Positions 33,398 to 42,910 are shown, counted from the stretch's first letter. The stretch is DNA of 64,000 nt from Chryseobacterium sp. OV279 (GCF_900128945.1 NZ_FQUD01000004.1:1-64000), one strand, 5' to 3'. Notes: generated by a model not told the origin, from the sequence alone. Numbers and translations are program-made.

Positions 33398-33426
33398 AAA
33401 CCATTAAGAAAAGCTCTTAATGGTTT
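33398..33426 (-). terminator. Terminator of the alpha/beta hydrolase gene
   Basis: AAACCATTAAGA and TCTTAATGGTTT form a perfect 12-bp stem with a 5-base loop. On the minus strand GTTTTTC follows. It separates the hydrolase from engB. Confidence 0.8.
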
Positions 33427-33439
33427 ATTATTATTTGTT

Positions 33440-34201
33440 TTAAACTTTATCTTTTAACCAGTTGTAGAGAATTTCATTGAACTCGTCCGGTTTTTCCATC
33501 ATCGCAGCATGTCCGCATTTCTCGATCCAGAAGAGATCTGAATTCGGGATAAACTTATGCATATCTTCAGCCACTTCAGGAGGAGTTACATTATCCTGTC
33601 TTCCCCAGATCAAACATGTGGGTGTCACAATCTTCGGAAGGTCATTCAGCATATTGTGTTTGATGGCGCTTCTGGCCAGCATTACCGTCTTTATCCCTTT
33701 CATTCTGTCGTTCACCACAGAGAAAACCTCGTCTACAAGATCTTCTGTAGCGATAGCCGGGTCATAAAAAACCTCTTCCGTCTTCTTCCTTATATAGGAA
33801 CGGTCATTTTTTCTCGGGAAACTGTCCCCGAAAGTTCTTTCATACAATCCCGAACTCCCTGTTAAAACAAGATTATTTACCAGATCCGGTCTTGCCAAAG
33901 TCATAATAAGCCCCACATGACCACCCATAGAGTTTCCTACAATGGTGACAGGTTCGGAGATATGGCTCTCTATAAACTTGATAATATATTTTGCAAGGGT
34001 CGTAAGATTCGTATTGAGTACCGGCAGATCGTAGATAGGCAACTGAGGAACATATACCTTGAACCCCTTATCCGAAAAAAAATCTACCATCTTATCGAAA
34101 TTACTCAAACCACCCATTAAACCGTGCAACAGCACCAATGGATGTCCTTCTCCCGCCTCTATAAAAGTATATTTCTTTTCTTTTTTTGTACTAAATATCA
34201 T
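33440..34201 (-). CDS. Alpha/beta-fold hydrolase
   Basis: A 253-residue serine hydrolase. The oxyanion motif is LLHGLMGG, the nucleophile elbow is GNSMGG, the acid is in WGRQDNVTPP, and the histidine is in CGHAAMMEKP, so a full catalytic triad is present. The start at 34201 (MIFSTKKEKK) fits the family; an in-frame upstream ATG would add 15 residues. Substrate not predictable; such genes beside engB are often annotated only as hydrolases. Cytoplasmic, no signal peptide. Confidence 0.88.
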   Translation of the reverse strand: MIFSTKKEKKYTFIEAGEGHPLVLLHGLMGGLSNFDKMVDFFSDKGFKVYVPQLPIYDLPVLNTNLTTLAKYIIKFIESHISEPVTIVGNSMGGHVGLIMTLARPDLVNNLVLTGSSGLYERTFGDSFPRKNDRSYIRKKTEEVFYDPAIATEDLVDEVFSVVNDRMKGIKTVMLARSAIKHNMLNDLPKIVTPTCLIWGRQDNVTPPEVAEDMHKFIPNSDLFWIEKCGHAAMMEKPDEFNEILYNWLKDKV

Positions 34202-34425
34202 AAAATGCCTTAATAAAGCTCTGCAAAAATACAAATTAAACCTCAAAAAAATTTTGATTACCCTAATTTAAAGTAAAAATAATATAATATCCCCCTTTTT
34301 ATTGACTTTTTTCAAAACCCCTTTACTATGGCCTGAATAATAGTTTTTACAACACCCAAAATATCAAAGACTTACCCCTATGAAATTGAATCTTTAATAA
34401 AACTTATTAACATTAAGTCAAAAAG

Positions 34426-34449
34426 TGGGAAAAAGTGGGAAATTTTGGA
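34426..34449 (+). promoter_or_regulatory. MraZ-box array in the mraZ promoter
   Basis: AAAGTGGGA occurs twice with exact 10-bp spacing (TGGG at 34426 and 34436), followed in phase by TTGGAA (TGGA at 34446). MraZ is known to bind TGGG-type repeats of this period in front of its own gene. The array covers the -33 region of the -7 box at 34460-34467. Confidence 0.75.
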
Positions 34450-34459
34450 AATTATTATA

Positions 34460-34467
34460 TAAATTTG
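34460..34467 (+). promoter_or_regulatory. -7 box of the division and cell-wall cluster
   Basis: TAAATTTG fits TAnnTTTG, six bases before the mraZ ATG, so the main transcript has almost no leader. Confidence 0.6.
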
Positions 34468-34473
34468 TCCCAA

Positions 34474-34932
34474 ATGAAAAGTTTCATTGGAACATATGAG
34501 TGTAAAATTGACGACAAAGGCCGGTTAAAAGTTCCCTCCTCCCTGATCAAACAGATGGAAAACTTCGACGATAAGGCGTTTGTAGTCAAGAGATCTGTGT
34601 TCCAACCTTGCCTGGAAGTTTATCCCATGAATGCGTGGGACCAACTGATGGGCAAAATTAATAAGCTAAACAGATTCATTAAAAAGAATGCTGATTTCAT
34701 TCGAATGTTTACGGCAGGGGTAAAAACAGTAGAGCTGGACAATGCAGGAAGACTTCAGATCTCAAAAGATCTGGTGACTTTTGCAAATCTTCAGAAAGAC
34801 ACGGTGATTACCAGCGCAGGAGAGCTTTTTGAAATTTGGGATAAAGAAGCCTATGAAAAGGTGATCTCTACCAACGAAGCTGATTTTGCGAGCCTGGCCG
34901 AAGATGTGATGGGCGCTTTCGATGAAGAATAA
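34474..34932 (+). CDS. mraZ: Transcriptional regulator MraZ
   Basis: A 152-residue DNA-binding protein with two AbrB-like SpoVT folds. SFIGTYECKIDDKGRLKVPSS (split by a loop) at the N-terminus and VELDNAGRLQISKDL near residue 88 are the two conserved repeats. The start at 34474 is the family start; earlier in-frame codons precede the -7 box. First gene of the mur/fts cluster; it probably represses or tunes the cluster through the TGGG array upstream. Confidence 0.96.
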   Translation: MKSFIGTYECKIDDKGRLKVPSSLIKQMENFDDKAFVVKRSVFQPCLEVYPMNAWDQLMGKINKLNRFIKKNADFIRMFTAGVKTVELDNAGRLQISKDLVTFANLQKDTVITSAGELFEIWDKEAYEKVISTNEADFASLAEDVMGAFDEE

Positions 34933-34975
34933 ACCGCGCTTGCTGTAAAAGGCAAGGTAAAAAACACAATTAAGT

Positions 34976-35869
34976 ATGTACCACAACCCCGTTTTATTGA
35001 AGCAGAGCGTTGATGATTTGGTGACGAATCCTGACGGAATATACGTGGACTGCACTTTTGGAGGAGGAGGCCACTCAAGAGAAATTCTGAGCAGACTTTC
35101 AGAGAAGGGGAAACTTTTTAGTTTCGACCAGGATCTGGATGCCCTAAAAAATACGATCGATGATCCCAGATTTACGCTGGTGAATCAGAATTTCAGGTTT
35201 CTGGAAAATTCTATGCTGATGTATGGGATTTCTAACGTAGACGGCGTATTGGCCGATCTTGGTGTTTCATCCCATCAGTTTGATGAGGCAGAAAGAGGTT
35301 TCTCTACCAGAAACAATGCACCTCTGGATATGAGAATGAACGTCATGCAGAGTCTTGATGCCAAGAGAGTGATCAATGAATATGAAGAAACCGAACTTGC
35401 CGATATCTTTTACCACTACGGAGAACTGAGAGAAGCAAGAAAACTGGCAAGAGACATCGTTCATCACAGAAAAACAAAGACCATCACCACCACTGAGGAT
35501 TTGAAAAAGCTTTTCAGCTACCTTCCGCCTCATAAGGTGAATAAATTCTATGCTCAGCTTTTCCAGGCGATAAGAATAGAAGTCAACCAGGAGTTGGAAG
35601 CATTAAAAGAAATGCTTGTTCAGGCACTGAATGTCTTAAGGCCGGAAGGAAGACTTGTTGTCATCTCTTACCATTCACTGGAAGACCGTCTGGTAAAAAG
35701 GTTCCTGAAAAACGGAATGTTTGAAGGCGAGCAGCAGAGAGATATCTACGGGAATTATAAAAAGGTCTTTGAATTGCTTAAGAGTAAAGCGATCATCCCG
35801 GATGATAAAGAGATTGAGGAAAACTCAAGAGCACGAAGTGCAAAAATGAGAACAGGAATTAAAGTGTAA
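34976..35869 (+). CDS. rsmH: 16S rRNA (cytosine-1402-N4)-methyltransferase RsmH
   Basis: A 297-residue enzyme that methylates C1402 of 16S rRNA with SAM. The family start YHNPVLLKQSVDDL, the SAM motif DCTFGGGGHSREIL, DLGVSSHQFDEAERGFS and the C-terminal SYHSLEDRLVKRF are all present. Usual second gene of the cluster. The following gap carries an AGTGAAT...ATTCACT palindrome. Confidence 0.97.
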   Translation: MYHNPVLLKQSVDDLVTNPDGIYVDCTFGGGGHSREILSRLSEKGKLFSFDQDLDALKNTIDDPRFTLVNQNFRFLENSMLMYGISNVDGVLADLGVSSHQFDEAERGFSTRNNAPLDMRMNVMQSLDAKRVINEYEETELADIFYHYGELREARKLARDIVHHRKTKTITTTEDLKKLFSYLPPHKVNKFYAQLFQAIRIEVNQELEALKEMLVQALNVLRPEGRLVVISYHSLEDRLVKRFLKNGMFEGEQQRDIYGNYKKVFELLKSKAIIPDDKEIEENSRARSAKMRTGIKV

Positions 35870-35926
35870 AAGTGAATGGTGACAAGCAAAGCGAATTCAC
35901 TGTAAACAAATTGACATAAAAAAACT

Positions 35927-36292
35927 TTGGCAAAACGAACAACAAATCGCCCTCAGAAAAGACTCACTTTTATAGACATTATAAAAGGAAACTTTCTGAA
36001 CCGTGATGAGATCAAAACTCATTACAAGTATTTTTTACTGTTGTTCATTCTGATGATGGCCATGATTTACAGCAATCACCTGGTCAACAAAAAGATCAAA
36101 ATTGTCAATGCTTTAAAAGAAGAAACTGAAGAATACAAATCGAGAAACGCTTACGCCCAGAGTAAGCTGATCAAAGTAAAAATGGAATCGCAACTGGGGA
36201 AGGAAGTAGCAAAGGACTCACTGATGACTTTGGAAAACCATCCTCATAAACTGCTAATAAAACTAGACAGTACAGATGCAAAAACAAAATGA
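35927..36292 (+). CDS. ftsL: FtsL-like division protein
   Basis: A 121-residue bitopic membrane protein. A basic cytoplasmic start (AKRTTNRPQKRL) leads to one helix at about 37-57 (FLLLFILMMAMIYSN), then a periplasmic coiled coil with NALKEETEEYKSRNAYAQS. The start codon is TTG, and an in-frame stop lies 13 bases upstream, so no ATG alternative exists there. Position between rsmH and ftsI is that of ftsL. Its 3' end overlaps ftsI by 17 bases. Confidence 0.82.
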   Translation: MAKRTTNRPQKRLTFIDIIKGNFLNRDEIKTHYKYFLLLFILMMAMIYSNHLVNKKIKIVNALKEETEEYKSRNAYAQSKLIKVKMESQLGKEVAKDSLMTLENHPHKLLIKLDSTDAKTK

Positions 36293-38267
36293 ATACGATA
36301 ACAAACGTAAAAAGACGTTAAGATGGGGCTACCTGTTCGCAGTGGGAGTTCTGTGCGTATTTGTGATGTTTCTTGCGAGAATTGTAATCCTGCAAAACAC
36401 TAACGTTCAGGAAATTAAAGACGATTACATTAATAAAAACTACCGAGAAGCCACCTTGAAGGCTGCCCGTGGAAACCTCTTTGCTTCAGACGGATCTATT
36501 CTTGCCACAACCGTAATGCGCTATGACATCTATCTTGATTTTAAAACAATGAAAGATACGATCTACAGCAACAACATCGGGGCGCTGACAGATTCATTAA
36601 GCAAAATGTTCGGAAAATCCAGAGGAGAATTCAGACAGAAATTTGACGAGCAAAAGAAAAAGAAAAACCAGTACTATACTTTAGTGAAAGGCCTTGATTT
36701 CGACCAGTACGACAGAATCAGGAACTTCCCTATCTTCAAAAAAGGGAAAAACAAAGGCGGTTTTATCGTAGACCGAAATTATAAGAGAGAGCTTGCTACT
36801 TCAGAAATTGGTGCCGGAACCATCGGTATCGATAATGGTGAAGTAAAAGCAGGCCTGGAAGGCGCTTTCTCAAAATATCTTACCGGAACAGACGGAAGAA
36901 GACTGGAACAAAGAATCAATTCATCACAATGGAAACCTATCGATTACTGGAAAGTAAAAGAACCGATAGACGGTGAAGATGTATATACCACTTTAGACCT
37001 TAGAATTCAGGACATTGCACACTCTGCTTTAGAGAAGCAGCTGATCACTTATGAAGCCAAACACGGAACAGTGATCGTCATGGAAACAGAAACCGGAAAA
37101 GTACGTGCCCTGGTTAATCTGAGAAGAACAGAGTCCGGAGAATACGAAGATTCTTACAACTATGCCTTAAAAGATAATATCGAACCGGGTTCTACTTTTA
37201 AAACCATCTCTCTTTTGGCAGCAATGGATGATGGATTTATTGATGAAAATACAACAGTAGATGTAGGAAACGGAGTTTGGACGTACGCAAAACAGAGAAT
37301 TTCTGACGGCCATGGTGGAGGAATTTATGATATCAGTGACGTTTTAGCGAAATCAAGCAACGTAGGAACTTCAAAACTGATCACAAAATATTACGCAGAT
37401 AAGCCACAGATTTTCCTTGACCACCTGAAAAGATGGAAATTATTCGATAAAATGGATATTGAACTTCCGGGAATCACAAAACCGAAGATTCTTACTCCAC
37501 AACATAAAAGATGGAATGCCGCAACGCTCGCTTCTATTTCTTACGGATATTCATCCAACATCAACCTGTTACAGTTAACAACCTTCTATAACGGGGTTGC
37601 TAACGGTGGTAAAATGCTGAAGCCATTATTCATTGATAAGATCATGAAAGACGGTAAAGTCATGTACAGCGCAAAACCGGAAGTTATGGTCAACAAAATG
37701 GCCTCAGAAAAAGCCATTAAGATGATGACCAGCGCACTGACGAAAGCCGTAGAAAAAGGAACCGGACGAAGCATCTTCACCCCCAACCTTAAAATGGCAG
37801 GAAAAACAGGAACCGCAAGATTTGAATACTGGCTCCCGGGTCCCATGAAATACCGAGCATCATTCGCAGGATTCTACCCGGCAGATCATCCCAAATACAC
37901 GTGTTATGTGATGATCAGTGAGCCTAATACCGCAATCGGGTTTTACGGAGGTCCCGTGTCAGCACCGGTGTTTAAGGAAATTGCAGGAAAAACATTCCTG
38001 AAAACGCCTCAGAATATAGAAAAAGAAATGCTGGTAGATAGAAAGGTGAACCTAAGCAAAATGGTAGAACCGAATGTCAAAGTAGCGGTCAACAATAAAC
38101 AGATGCCGAATGTAGTCGGACTCATTGGTAAAAATGTAATTCCACAATTGGAAAATCTAGGTTACCGCATTGATTATAAAGGGGTAGGAAGAATTAAAGA
38201 ACAGTTTCCTCTGGAAGGCACCATAATCAGCAAAAACCAGAGAATTTATTTGTCTCTGCAGAATTAA
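36276..38267 (+). CDS. ftsI: Septal peptidoglycan transpeptidase (FtsI/PBP3-like) with PASTA domain
   Basis: A 663-residue class B penicillin-binding protein. It has one N-terminal helix (about 18-38), a pedestal domain, and the transpeptidase domain with the active serine in GSTFK, SSN in the second motif and KTGTARF in the third. The C-terminus has one PASTA domain (about 605-663: MPNVVGLIGKNVIPQLENLG...), as in flavobacterial and Gram-positive relatives and unlike E. coli FtsI. It cross-links septal peptidoglycan with FtsW. It overlaps ftsL. Confidence 0.93.
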   Translation: MQKQNEYDNKRKKTLRWGYLFAVGVLCVFVMFLARIVILQNTNVQEIKDDYINKNYREATLKAARGNLFASDGSILATTVMRYDIYLDFKTMKDTIYSNNIGALTDSLSKMFGKSRGEFRQKFDEQKKKKNQYYTLVKGLDFDQYDRIRNFPIFKKGKNKGGFIVDRNYKRELATSEIGAGTIGIDNGEVKAGLEGAFSKYLTGTDGRRLEQRINSSQWKPIDYWKVKEPIDGEDVYTTLDLRIQDIAHSALEKQLITYEAKHGTVIVMETETGKVRALVNLRRTESGEYEDSYNYALKDNIEPGSTFKTISLLAAMDDGFIDENTTVDVGNGVWTYAKQRISDGHGGGIYDISDVLAKSSNVGTSKLITKYYADKPQIFLDHLKRWKLFDKMDIELPGITKPKILTPQHKRWNAATLASISYGYSSNINLLQLTTFYNGVANGGKMLKPLFIDKIMKDGKVMYSAKPEVMVNKMASEKAIKMMTSALTKAVEKGTGRSIFTPNLKMAGKTGTARFEYWLPGPMKYRASFAGFYPADHPKYTCYVMISEPNTAIGFYGGPVSAPVFKEIAGKTFLKTPQNIEKEMLVDRKVNLSKMVEPNVKVAVNNKQMPNVVGLIGKNVIPQLENLGYRIDYKGVGRIKEQFPLEGTIISKNQRIYLSLQN

Positions 38268-38280
38268 AATAGAAAACCCA

Positions 38281-38324
38281 GTCCCAAAGGGACGATTTAA
38301 CAAAGAATAGGATGAAATCCTATT
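38281..38324. repeat. Paired-hairpin element, copy 1 (ftsI-murE gap)
   Basis: GTCCCAAAGGGAC (stem GTCCC/GGGAC), then GATTTAACA, then AATAGGAT-GAA-ATCCTATT. Related copies are at 44220-44263 and 47851-47894. Confidence 0.8.
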
Positions 38325-38332
38325 GATAAAAA

Positions 38333-39793
38333 ATGATAATAACAGAATTATTAAAAAGAATCCCAGTTTTAGAAATTCACGGCGATGACGCCCGTGACAT
38401 CTCAGAATTGGTTTTCGACAGCAGAAAGATTACGGAAAACTCATTGTACGTAGCAGTGAGAGGAACCGTTGCAGACGGACATTCATATATTGCATCATCT
38501 GTTGAAAAAGGTGCAAAAGCAGTCGTGTGCGAAGAATTTCCTGAAATATTGAATGAAGATGTAACCTACATTAAGGTGAAAGATTCATCTCAGACTTTGG
38601 GACATCTGGCATCCAACTTTTATGGAAATCCATCCCAGAAACTTAAATTAATCGGAGTTACCGGAACCAATGGAAAAACATCAGTGTCTACCCTTCTGTT
38701 TGATGTATTCAAAAATCTAGGATATGATTCTGCACTGCTTTCCACGGTGGAGATCAGAATTGCGGATGAAATAATTCCTGCAACACATACAACTCCGGAT
38801 GTGATTACCATCAATAGAATATTAGCCGAGGCGGTTGAAAAAGGCTGTGAATTCGCTTTTATGGAGGTAAGCTCCCATGGAATTGCACAGAACAGGATTG
38901 AAGGTCTGCATTTCAAAATGGCAGGATTCACCAACCTTACCCACGACCACCTGGATTATCATAAAACATTCGACGAATATCTTAAAACCAAGAAAAGGTT
39001 TTTCGATGGACTTGAAGATACTGCCGTAGCCATCACCAATGTAGATGACAAAAACGGAATGGTGATGCTTCAGAATACAAAAGCTAAGAAAAAGTCTTAC
39101 GCTCTGAAGACCATGGCAGATTACCACGGAAAATCTTTAGAAATTGACTTCAACGGAATGCTGCTGAATTTCAACGGAAAAGAATTCTGGACGACATTGA
39201 CAGGACGATTCAATGTATACAATTTACTGCTGGTTTTCGGAATCGCAACAGAACTTGGTTTTGAGCAGGATGAAATTTTGCAGGCGATCAGTAAACTGAA
39301 AAGAGTTTCGGGAAGGTTTGAAACATTCAAGTCAGACGGTGGAATTTTCTTCATCGTAGATTATGCTCATACACCGGATGCTTTGGAAAATATTCTGGAC
39401 AGCATTAATGACATCAGAACCAAAAATGAGAGACTGATCACCGTTTTCGGATGCGGAGGCGACAGAGATCACTCCAAAAGACCTGAAATGGGAAATATTG
39501 CCACCAGAAAATCAACACTGGCAATCATCACTTCAGACAATCCGAGAACAGAAGATCCTGCCCAGATCATCAAAGAAATTGAAGCAGGTGTTGAATCTCA
39601 AAACTTCAGCAAATACACTTCAATTCCGGACAGAAAAGAAGCCATCAAAATGGCGATCAAGTTTGCAGAGCCTAAAGATATTGTTTTAGTAGCCGGAAAG
39701 GGCCACGAAACCTATCAGGACATTAATGGTGTTAAACATCATTTTGACGACAAAGAAACGATCAACGAACTTTGGAAGTTAATGAGTAAATAA
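38333..39793 (+). CDS. murE: UDP-N-acetylmuramoyl-tripeptide synthetase MurE (meso-diaminopimelate-adding)
   Basis: A 486-residue ligase. The ATP site is GVTGTNGKTSVSTL, the central motif is MEVSSHGIAQNRI, and the C-terminal DNPRTEDP fits the DNPR signature for adding meso-diaminopimelate, consistent with A1-gamma peptidoglycan of Gram-negatives. It makes UDP-MurNAc-tripeptide in the cytosol. Downstream lies the S23 insertion rather than murF. Confidence 0.97.
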   Translation: MIITELLKRIPVLEIHGDDARDISELVFDSRKITENSLYVAVRGTVADGHSYIASSVEKGAKAVVCEEFPEILNEDVTYIKVKDSSQTLGHLASNFYGNPSQKLKLIGVTGTNGKTSVSTLLFDVFKNLGYDSALLSTVEIRIADEIIPATHTTPDVITINRILAEAVEKGCEFAFMEVSSHGIAQNRIEGLHFKMAGFTNLTHDHLDYHKTFDEYLKTKKRFFDGLEDTAVAITNVDDKNGMVMLQNTKAKKKSYALKTMADYHGKSLEIDFNGMLLNFNGKEFWTTLTGRFNVYNLLLVFGIATELGFEQDEILQAISKLKRVSGRFETFKSDGGIFFIVDYAHTPDALENILDSINDIRTKNERLITVFGCGGDRDHSKRPEMGNIATRKSTLAIITSDNPRTEDPAQIIKEIEAGVESQNFSKYTSIPDRKEAIKMAIKFAEPKDIVLVAGKGHETYQDINGVKHHFDDKETINELWKLMSK

Positions 39794-39836
39794 AGAAGAT
39801 TAAAAGATTCAATTCATTTAAAGATTTAAAAATTTG

Positions 39837-40217
39837 ATGATGACCAAAAATTTTGAAAATTTCCCTGTTTACATCAAGAGCTTAGATTTAATTGAAAAAG
39901 TATATCAATTTCTCAGAAGTGAGAATTTAGAACGAGAATTTGAATTTAATAATCAAATAAAAAGAGCCGGATTTTCAATATCCAACAATATTGCAGAAGG
40001 TTCAGAATATAATAACAACAGACAGTTTATTAAATATTTAAAAATTGCAAAAGGCAGTTGTGCCGAAGTTAGAAGTATGATGATTGTAAGTAAAAGATTA
40101 AAATTAGGAGACGAAAATAAAGCTGAGGAAATCATTAATCTTTCACGGGAAGTTTCTTCTAATATTTCAAACTTTATTAAGTATTTAAGTGAAAATATGG
40201 AGAAACCCCATCTTTAA
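39837..40217 (+). CDS. Four-helix bundle protein of the S23/IVP family
   Basis: A 126-residue all-helical protein. Its core KRAGFSISNNIAEGSEYNNNRQFIKYLKIAKGSCAEVRSM (broken by helix ends) is the family signature of the S23-type proteins first found in 23S rRNA intervening sequences. The related Avd protein serves in diversity-generating retroelements; no reverse transcriptase or variable repeat is present here. It is inserted between murE and mraY and bordered on both sides by AT-rich spacers. Start chosen at the first ATG of ATGATG. It is not part of the canonical division cluster. Confidence 0.85.
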   Translation: MMTKNFENFPVYIKSLDLIEKVYQFLRSENLEREFEFNNQIKRAGFSISNNIAEGSEYNNNRQFIKYLKIAKGSCAEVRSMMIVSKRLKLGDENKAEEIINLSREVSSNISNFIKYLSENMEKPHL

Positions 40218-40257
40218 ATCTTTAAATAAATTAAATTTTTAAATTAAAAAAAAGAAC

Positions 40258-41499
40258 ATGCTATACTATCTATACGAATACCTAACCAGTCAGGGAATCC
40301 ACATACCGGGATTGGGAATGCTGAAATACATTTCTTTCCGTGCCGGAATAGCTGTGCTGTTTTCTTTGGTCATTGCTTTGGTCTATGGAAAAAGGATCAT
40401 CAATTATCTGAGAGCAAAACAGATGGGCGAATTGGTACGTGACCTTGGATTAGACGGACAGAAGCAGAAAGAAGGGACTCCTACCATGGGAGGACTTATC
40501 ATTATTATTGCAACGATCATCCCGGTGCTGCTCTTTACGAGAATCACTAATGTGTATATCGTTCTGCTACTGGTTTCCATGTTGTGGATGGGTGCTATAG
40601 GTTTCGTAGATGATTATTTAAAGAAAGTAAAGAAAAATAAAGACGGTCTGAGTGGGAAATTCAAAATTGTAGGCCAGGTTGGTTTAGGGCTAATCGTCGG
40701 AGTTACAATGTATTTTCACCCGGACATCACCGTTAAAAGAAAGTACGCGGATGCAAAAGTGGTGAACCGAAACAATGTAGAACAGAACTTTATGCCAACA
40801 GAAAAGATCACTGTTTCTACCGTACCGTTTGCCAAGAACAATGAGTTTGATTACAGCGGAATACTTTTCTGGATGAATGATAAAGATGCCCATGAGTGGG
40901 CATGGATTGTCTTTATCCCGATCGTTATTTTCATTGTAACAGCCGTTTCAAACGGAGCCAATATTACGGATGGAATCGACGGGCTCGCGGCAGGAACCAG
41001 TGCCATAATACTGCTCACCCTCGCCCTGTTCGCCTACCTTTCTGGGAACATTATTTTTGCGGACTATCTCAATATTATGTTCCTCCCGAATATGGGTGAA
41101 ACCACGATTTTCGCAGTAGCCATGGTAGGTGCCGTAATCGGATTCTTCTGGTACAATACCTATCCTGCCCAGGTTTTTATGGGCGATACAGGAAGTCTGA
41201 TGCTGGGAGGAGTGATTGCCGTTTTAGCGATCATCCTGAGAAAAGAACTTCTGATTCCGGTATTATGCGGAATCTTCCTGATTGAAAACGTATCGGTAAT
41301 GCTACAGGTCGTTGTTTTCAAATACAGAAAAAGAAAATATGGGCTGGATTACGCTCAGAATAATAGATTTTTTAGAATGTCACCATTACACCACCATTAT
41401 CAGAAAGGAGGTTTCCATGAGAGCAAGATCGTCAACAGAATGATCATCATCGGAGTAATGCTGGCTATAGTATGCCTGATCACATTAAAAATGAGATAA
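40258..41499 (+). CDS. mraY: Phospho-N-acetylmuramoyl-pentapeptide-transferase MraY
   Basis: A 413-residue membrane enzyme that moves phospho-MurNAc-pentapeptide to undecaprenyl phosphate, forming lipid I. About ten helices are visible. The catalytic aspartates lie in GFVDDYLK, and in NITDGIDGLAAGT. The conserved HHHYQKGG stretch is near the C-terminus (MSPLHHHYQK). It carries a roughly 60-residue soluble insert (about 155-215) between helices 4 and 5, typical of Bacteroidota. Clear identification. Confidence 0.97.
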   Translation: MLYYLYEYLTSQGIHIPGLGMLKYISFRAGIAVLFSLVIALVYGKRIINYLRAKQMGELVRDLGLDGQKQKEGTPTMGGLIIIIATIIPVLLFTRITNVYIVLLLVSMLWMGAIGFVDDYLKKVKKNKDGLSGKFKIVGQVGLGLIVGVTMYFHPDITVKRKYADAKVVNRNNVEQNFMPTEKITVSTVPFAKNNEFDYSGILFWMNDKDAHEWAWIVFIPIVIFIVTAVSNGANITDGIDGLAAGTSAIILLTLALFAYLSGNIIFADYLNIMFLPNMGETTIFAVAMVGAVIGFFWYNTYPAQVFMGDTGSLMLGGVIAVLAIILRKELLIPVLCGIFLIENVSVMLQVVVFKYRKRKYGLDYAQNNRFFRMSPLHHHYQKGGFHESKIVNRMIIIGVMLAIVCLITLKMR

Positions 41500-41584
41500 A
41501 ACCTTGTGTAAAGTATGAAGTATTAATACAAAACCAAATTACATTAATACGTTTTTACATTATACATTTTACAAAAGAATAGAT
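41500..41584. repeat. Inverted AT-rich spacer (mraY-murD gap)
   Basis: TGTAAAGTATGAAGTATTAATAC near the left end is largely the inverse of ATTAATACGTTTTTACATTATACATTTTACA at the right end, so the gap can fold into a long imperfect hairpin. Confidence 0.55.
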
Positions 41585-42910
41585 ATGAAAATAGTTGTTT
41601 TAGGAGGTGGAGAGAGCGGATGCGGAGCTGCTTATTTAGCGAAAAAACAGGGTCTGGAGGTTTTTCTTTCAGACAAAGGAGCTATTAAGGATAACTACAA
41701 GCAGTTTTTAGCCGAAAATGAAATTGAATTTGAAGAAGGAAACCACAACGAAGAAAGAATTTTAAATGCAGACTGGATCGTAAAAAGCCCGGGAATTCCC
41801 AAAAAGGCAGAGATCGTTCACAAAATTCACGAGAAAGGAATCAGACTTTCCTCTGAAATTGAGTTCGCTTCAGAATTTACGGATGCCAAAATCATTGCCA
41901 TCACAGGAAGCAACGGAAAAACAACGACAACTTCCCTGATCTACTACATCCTGAAAAATGAAGGATTAAATGTAGGATTGGGAGGAAATATAGGATACAG
42001 CTTTGCAAAACAGGTAGCTGATGAAAACCATGAATATTATGTGTTGGAGGTAAGTTCTTTCCAACTGGATGATATTCAGAACTTCAGACCTTATATCTCT
42101 CTGCTGCTGAATCTATCTCAGGATCACCTGGATCAGTACAACTACAATTATGAAGAATATGCTTTAGCTAAATTCAGAATTGCTGAAAACCAGGAAAACG
42201 ACAATTTCTTCATCTACAACAAAGATGATGAAATGAGCAAGACCATTCTTGAGAAGCTGGAAATAAAAGCGAAAATGATTCCCTTCTCGACAAAAGAAAA
42301 ATTGTCTGAAGGTGGTTTCATTGATGGCGATGAGATCGTAGTCAAAATGAAGGATGAGTTTTCCATGAAGATGGACAAGCTTTCCCTTCTTGGAAATCAC
42401 AATGTCGCCAATAGCTTAGCCGCTTCAATAGCCGGTAAAATATTGGAAATCAACAATGAAAGCATCAGAAATTCACTGATGACTTTCCAGGCGGTAGAGC
42501 ACAGACTTGAATTCGTAACGGAGACCAATGGTATAAAATATATCAACGATAGCAAGGCAACGAATGTAAATGCGACCTACTACGCTTTAGAAAGCATGAA
42601 AACTCCAACAGTTTGGATCGTGGGAGGATTAGATAAAGGAAACGACTACTCAGAAATTGAGGAGCTTGTTAAAAGAAAAGTAAAAGCCATTGTATGTCTT
42701 GGAATAGACAATACAAAGATCATAGACTTCTTTAAAGAAAAAAAAGAATTCATCTATGATACATCAAGCATGGAAGAAGCCGTGAAAATATCAAAATCAC
42801 TGGCCAAAAGCGGAGATACCGTTTTACTTTCCCCATGCTGCGCAAGTTTTGACCTGTTCAAAAGCTATGAGGACAGAGGAAAACAGTTTAAAGAGCAGGT
42901 ATTAAAGTAA
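41585..42910 (+). CDS. murD: UDP-N-acetylmuramoyl-L-alanine--D-glutamate ligase MurD
   Basis: A 441-residue Mur ligase that adds D-glutamate. N-terminal Rossmann motif LGGGESGCGAAYLA, ATP motif ITGSNGKTTTTSL, LEVSSFQLDDI and the C-terminal LLSPCCASFDLFKSYEDRG match MurD. Normal length. Confidence 0.97.
   Translation: MKIVVLGGGESGCGAAYLAKKQGLEVFLSDKGAIKDNYKQFLAENEIEFEEGNHNEERILNADWIVKSPGIPKKAEIVHKIHEKGIRLSSEIEFASEFTDAKIIAITGSNGKTTTTSLIYYILKNEGLNVGLGGNIGYSFAKQVADENHEYYVLEVSSFQLDDIQNFRPYISLLLNLSQDHLDQYNYNYEEYALAKFRIAENQENDNFFIYNKDDEMSKTILEKLEIKAKMIPFSTKEKLSEGGFIDGDEIVVKMKDEFSMKMDKLSLLGNHNVANSLAASIAGKILEINNESIRNSLMTFQAVEHRLEFVTETNGIKYINDSKATNVNATYYALESMKTPTVWIVGGLDKGNDYSEIEELVKRKVKAIVCLGIDNTKIIDFFKEKKEFIYDTSSMEEAVKISKSLAKSGDTVLLSPCCASFDLFKSYEDRGKQFKEQVLK

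Noticed and set aside
39837..40217. Diversity-generating retroelement (S23 family is related to Avd)
   Set aside because: No reverse transcriptase and no template/variable repeat pair were found nearby.
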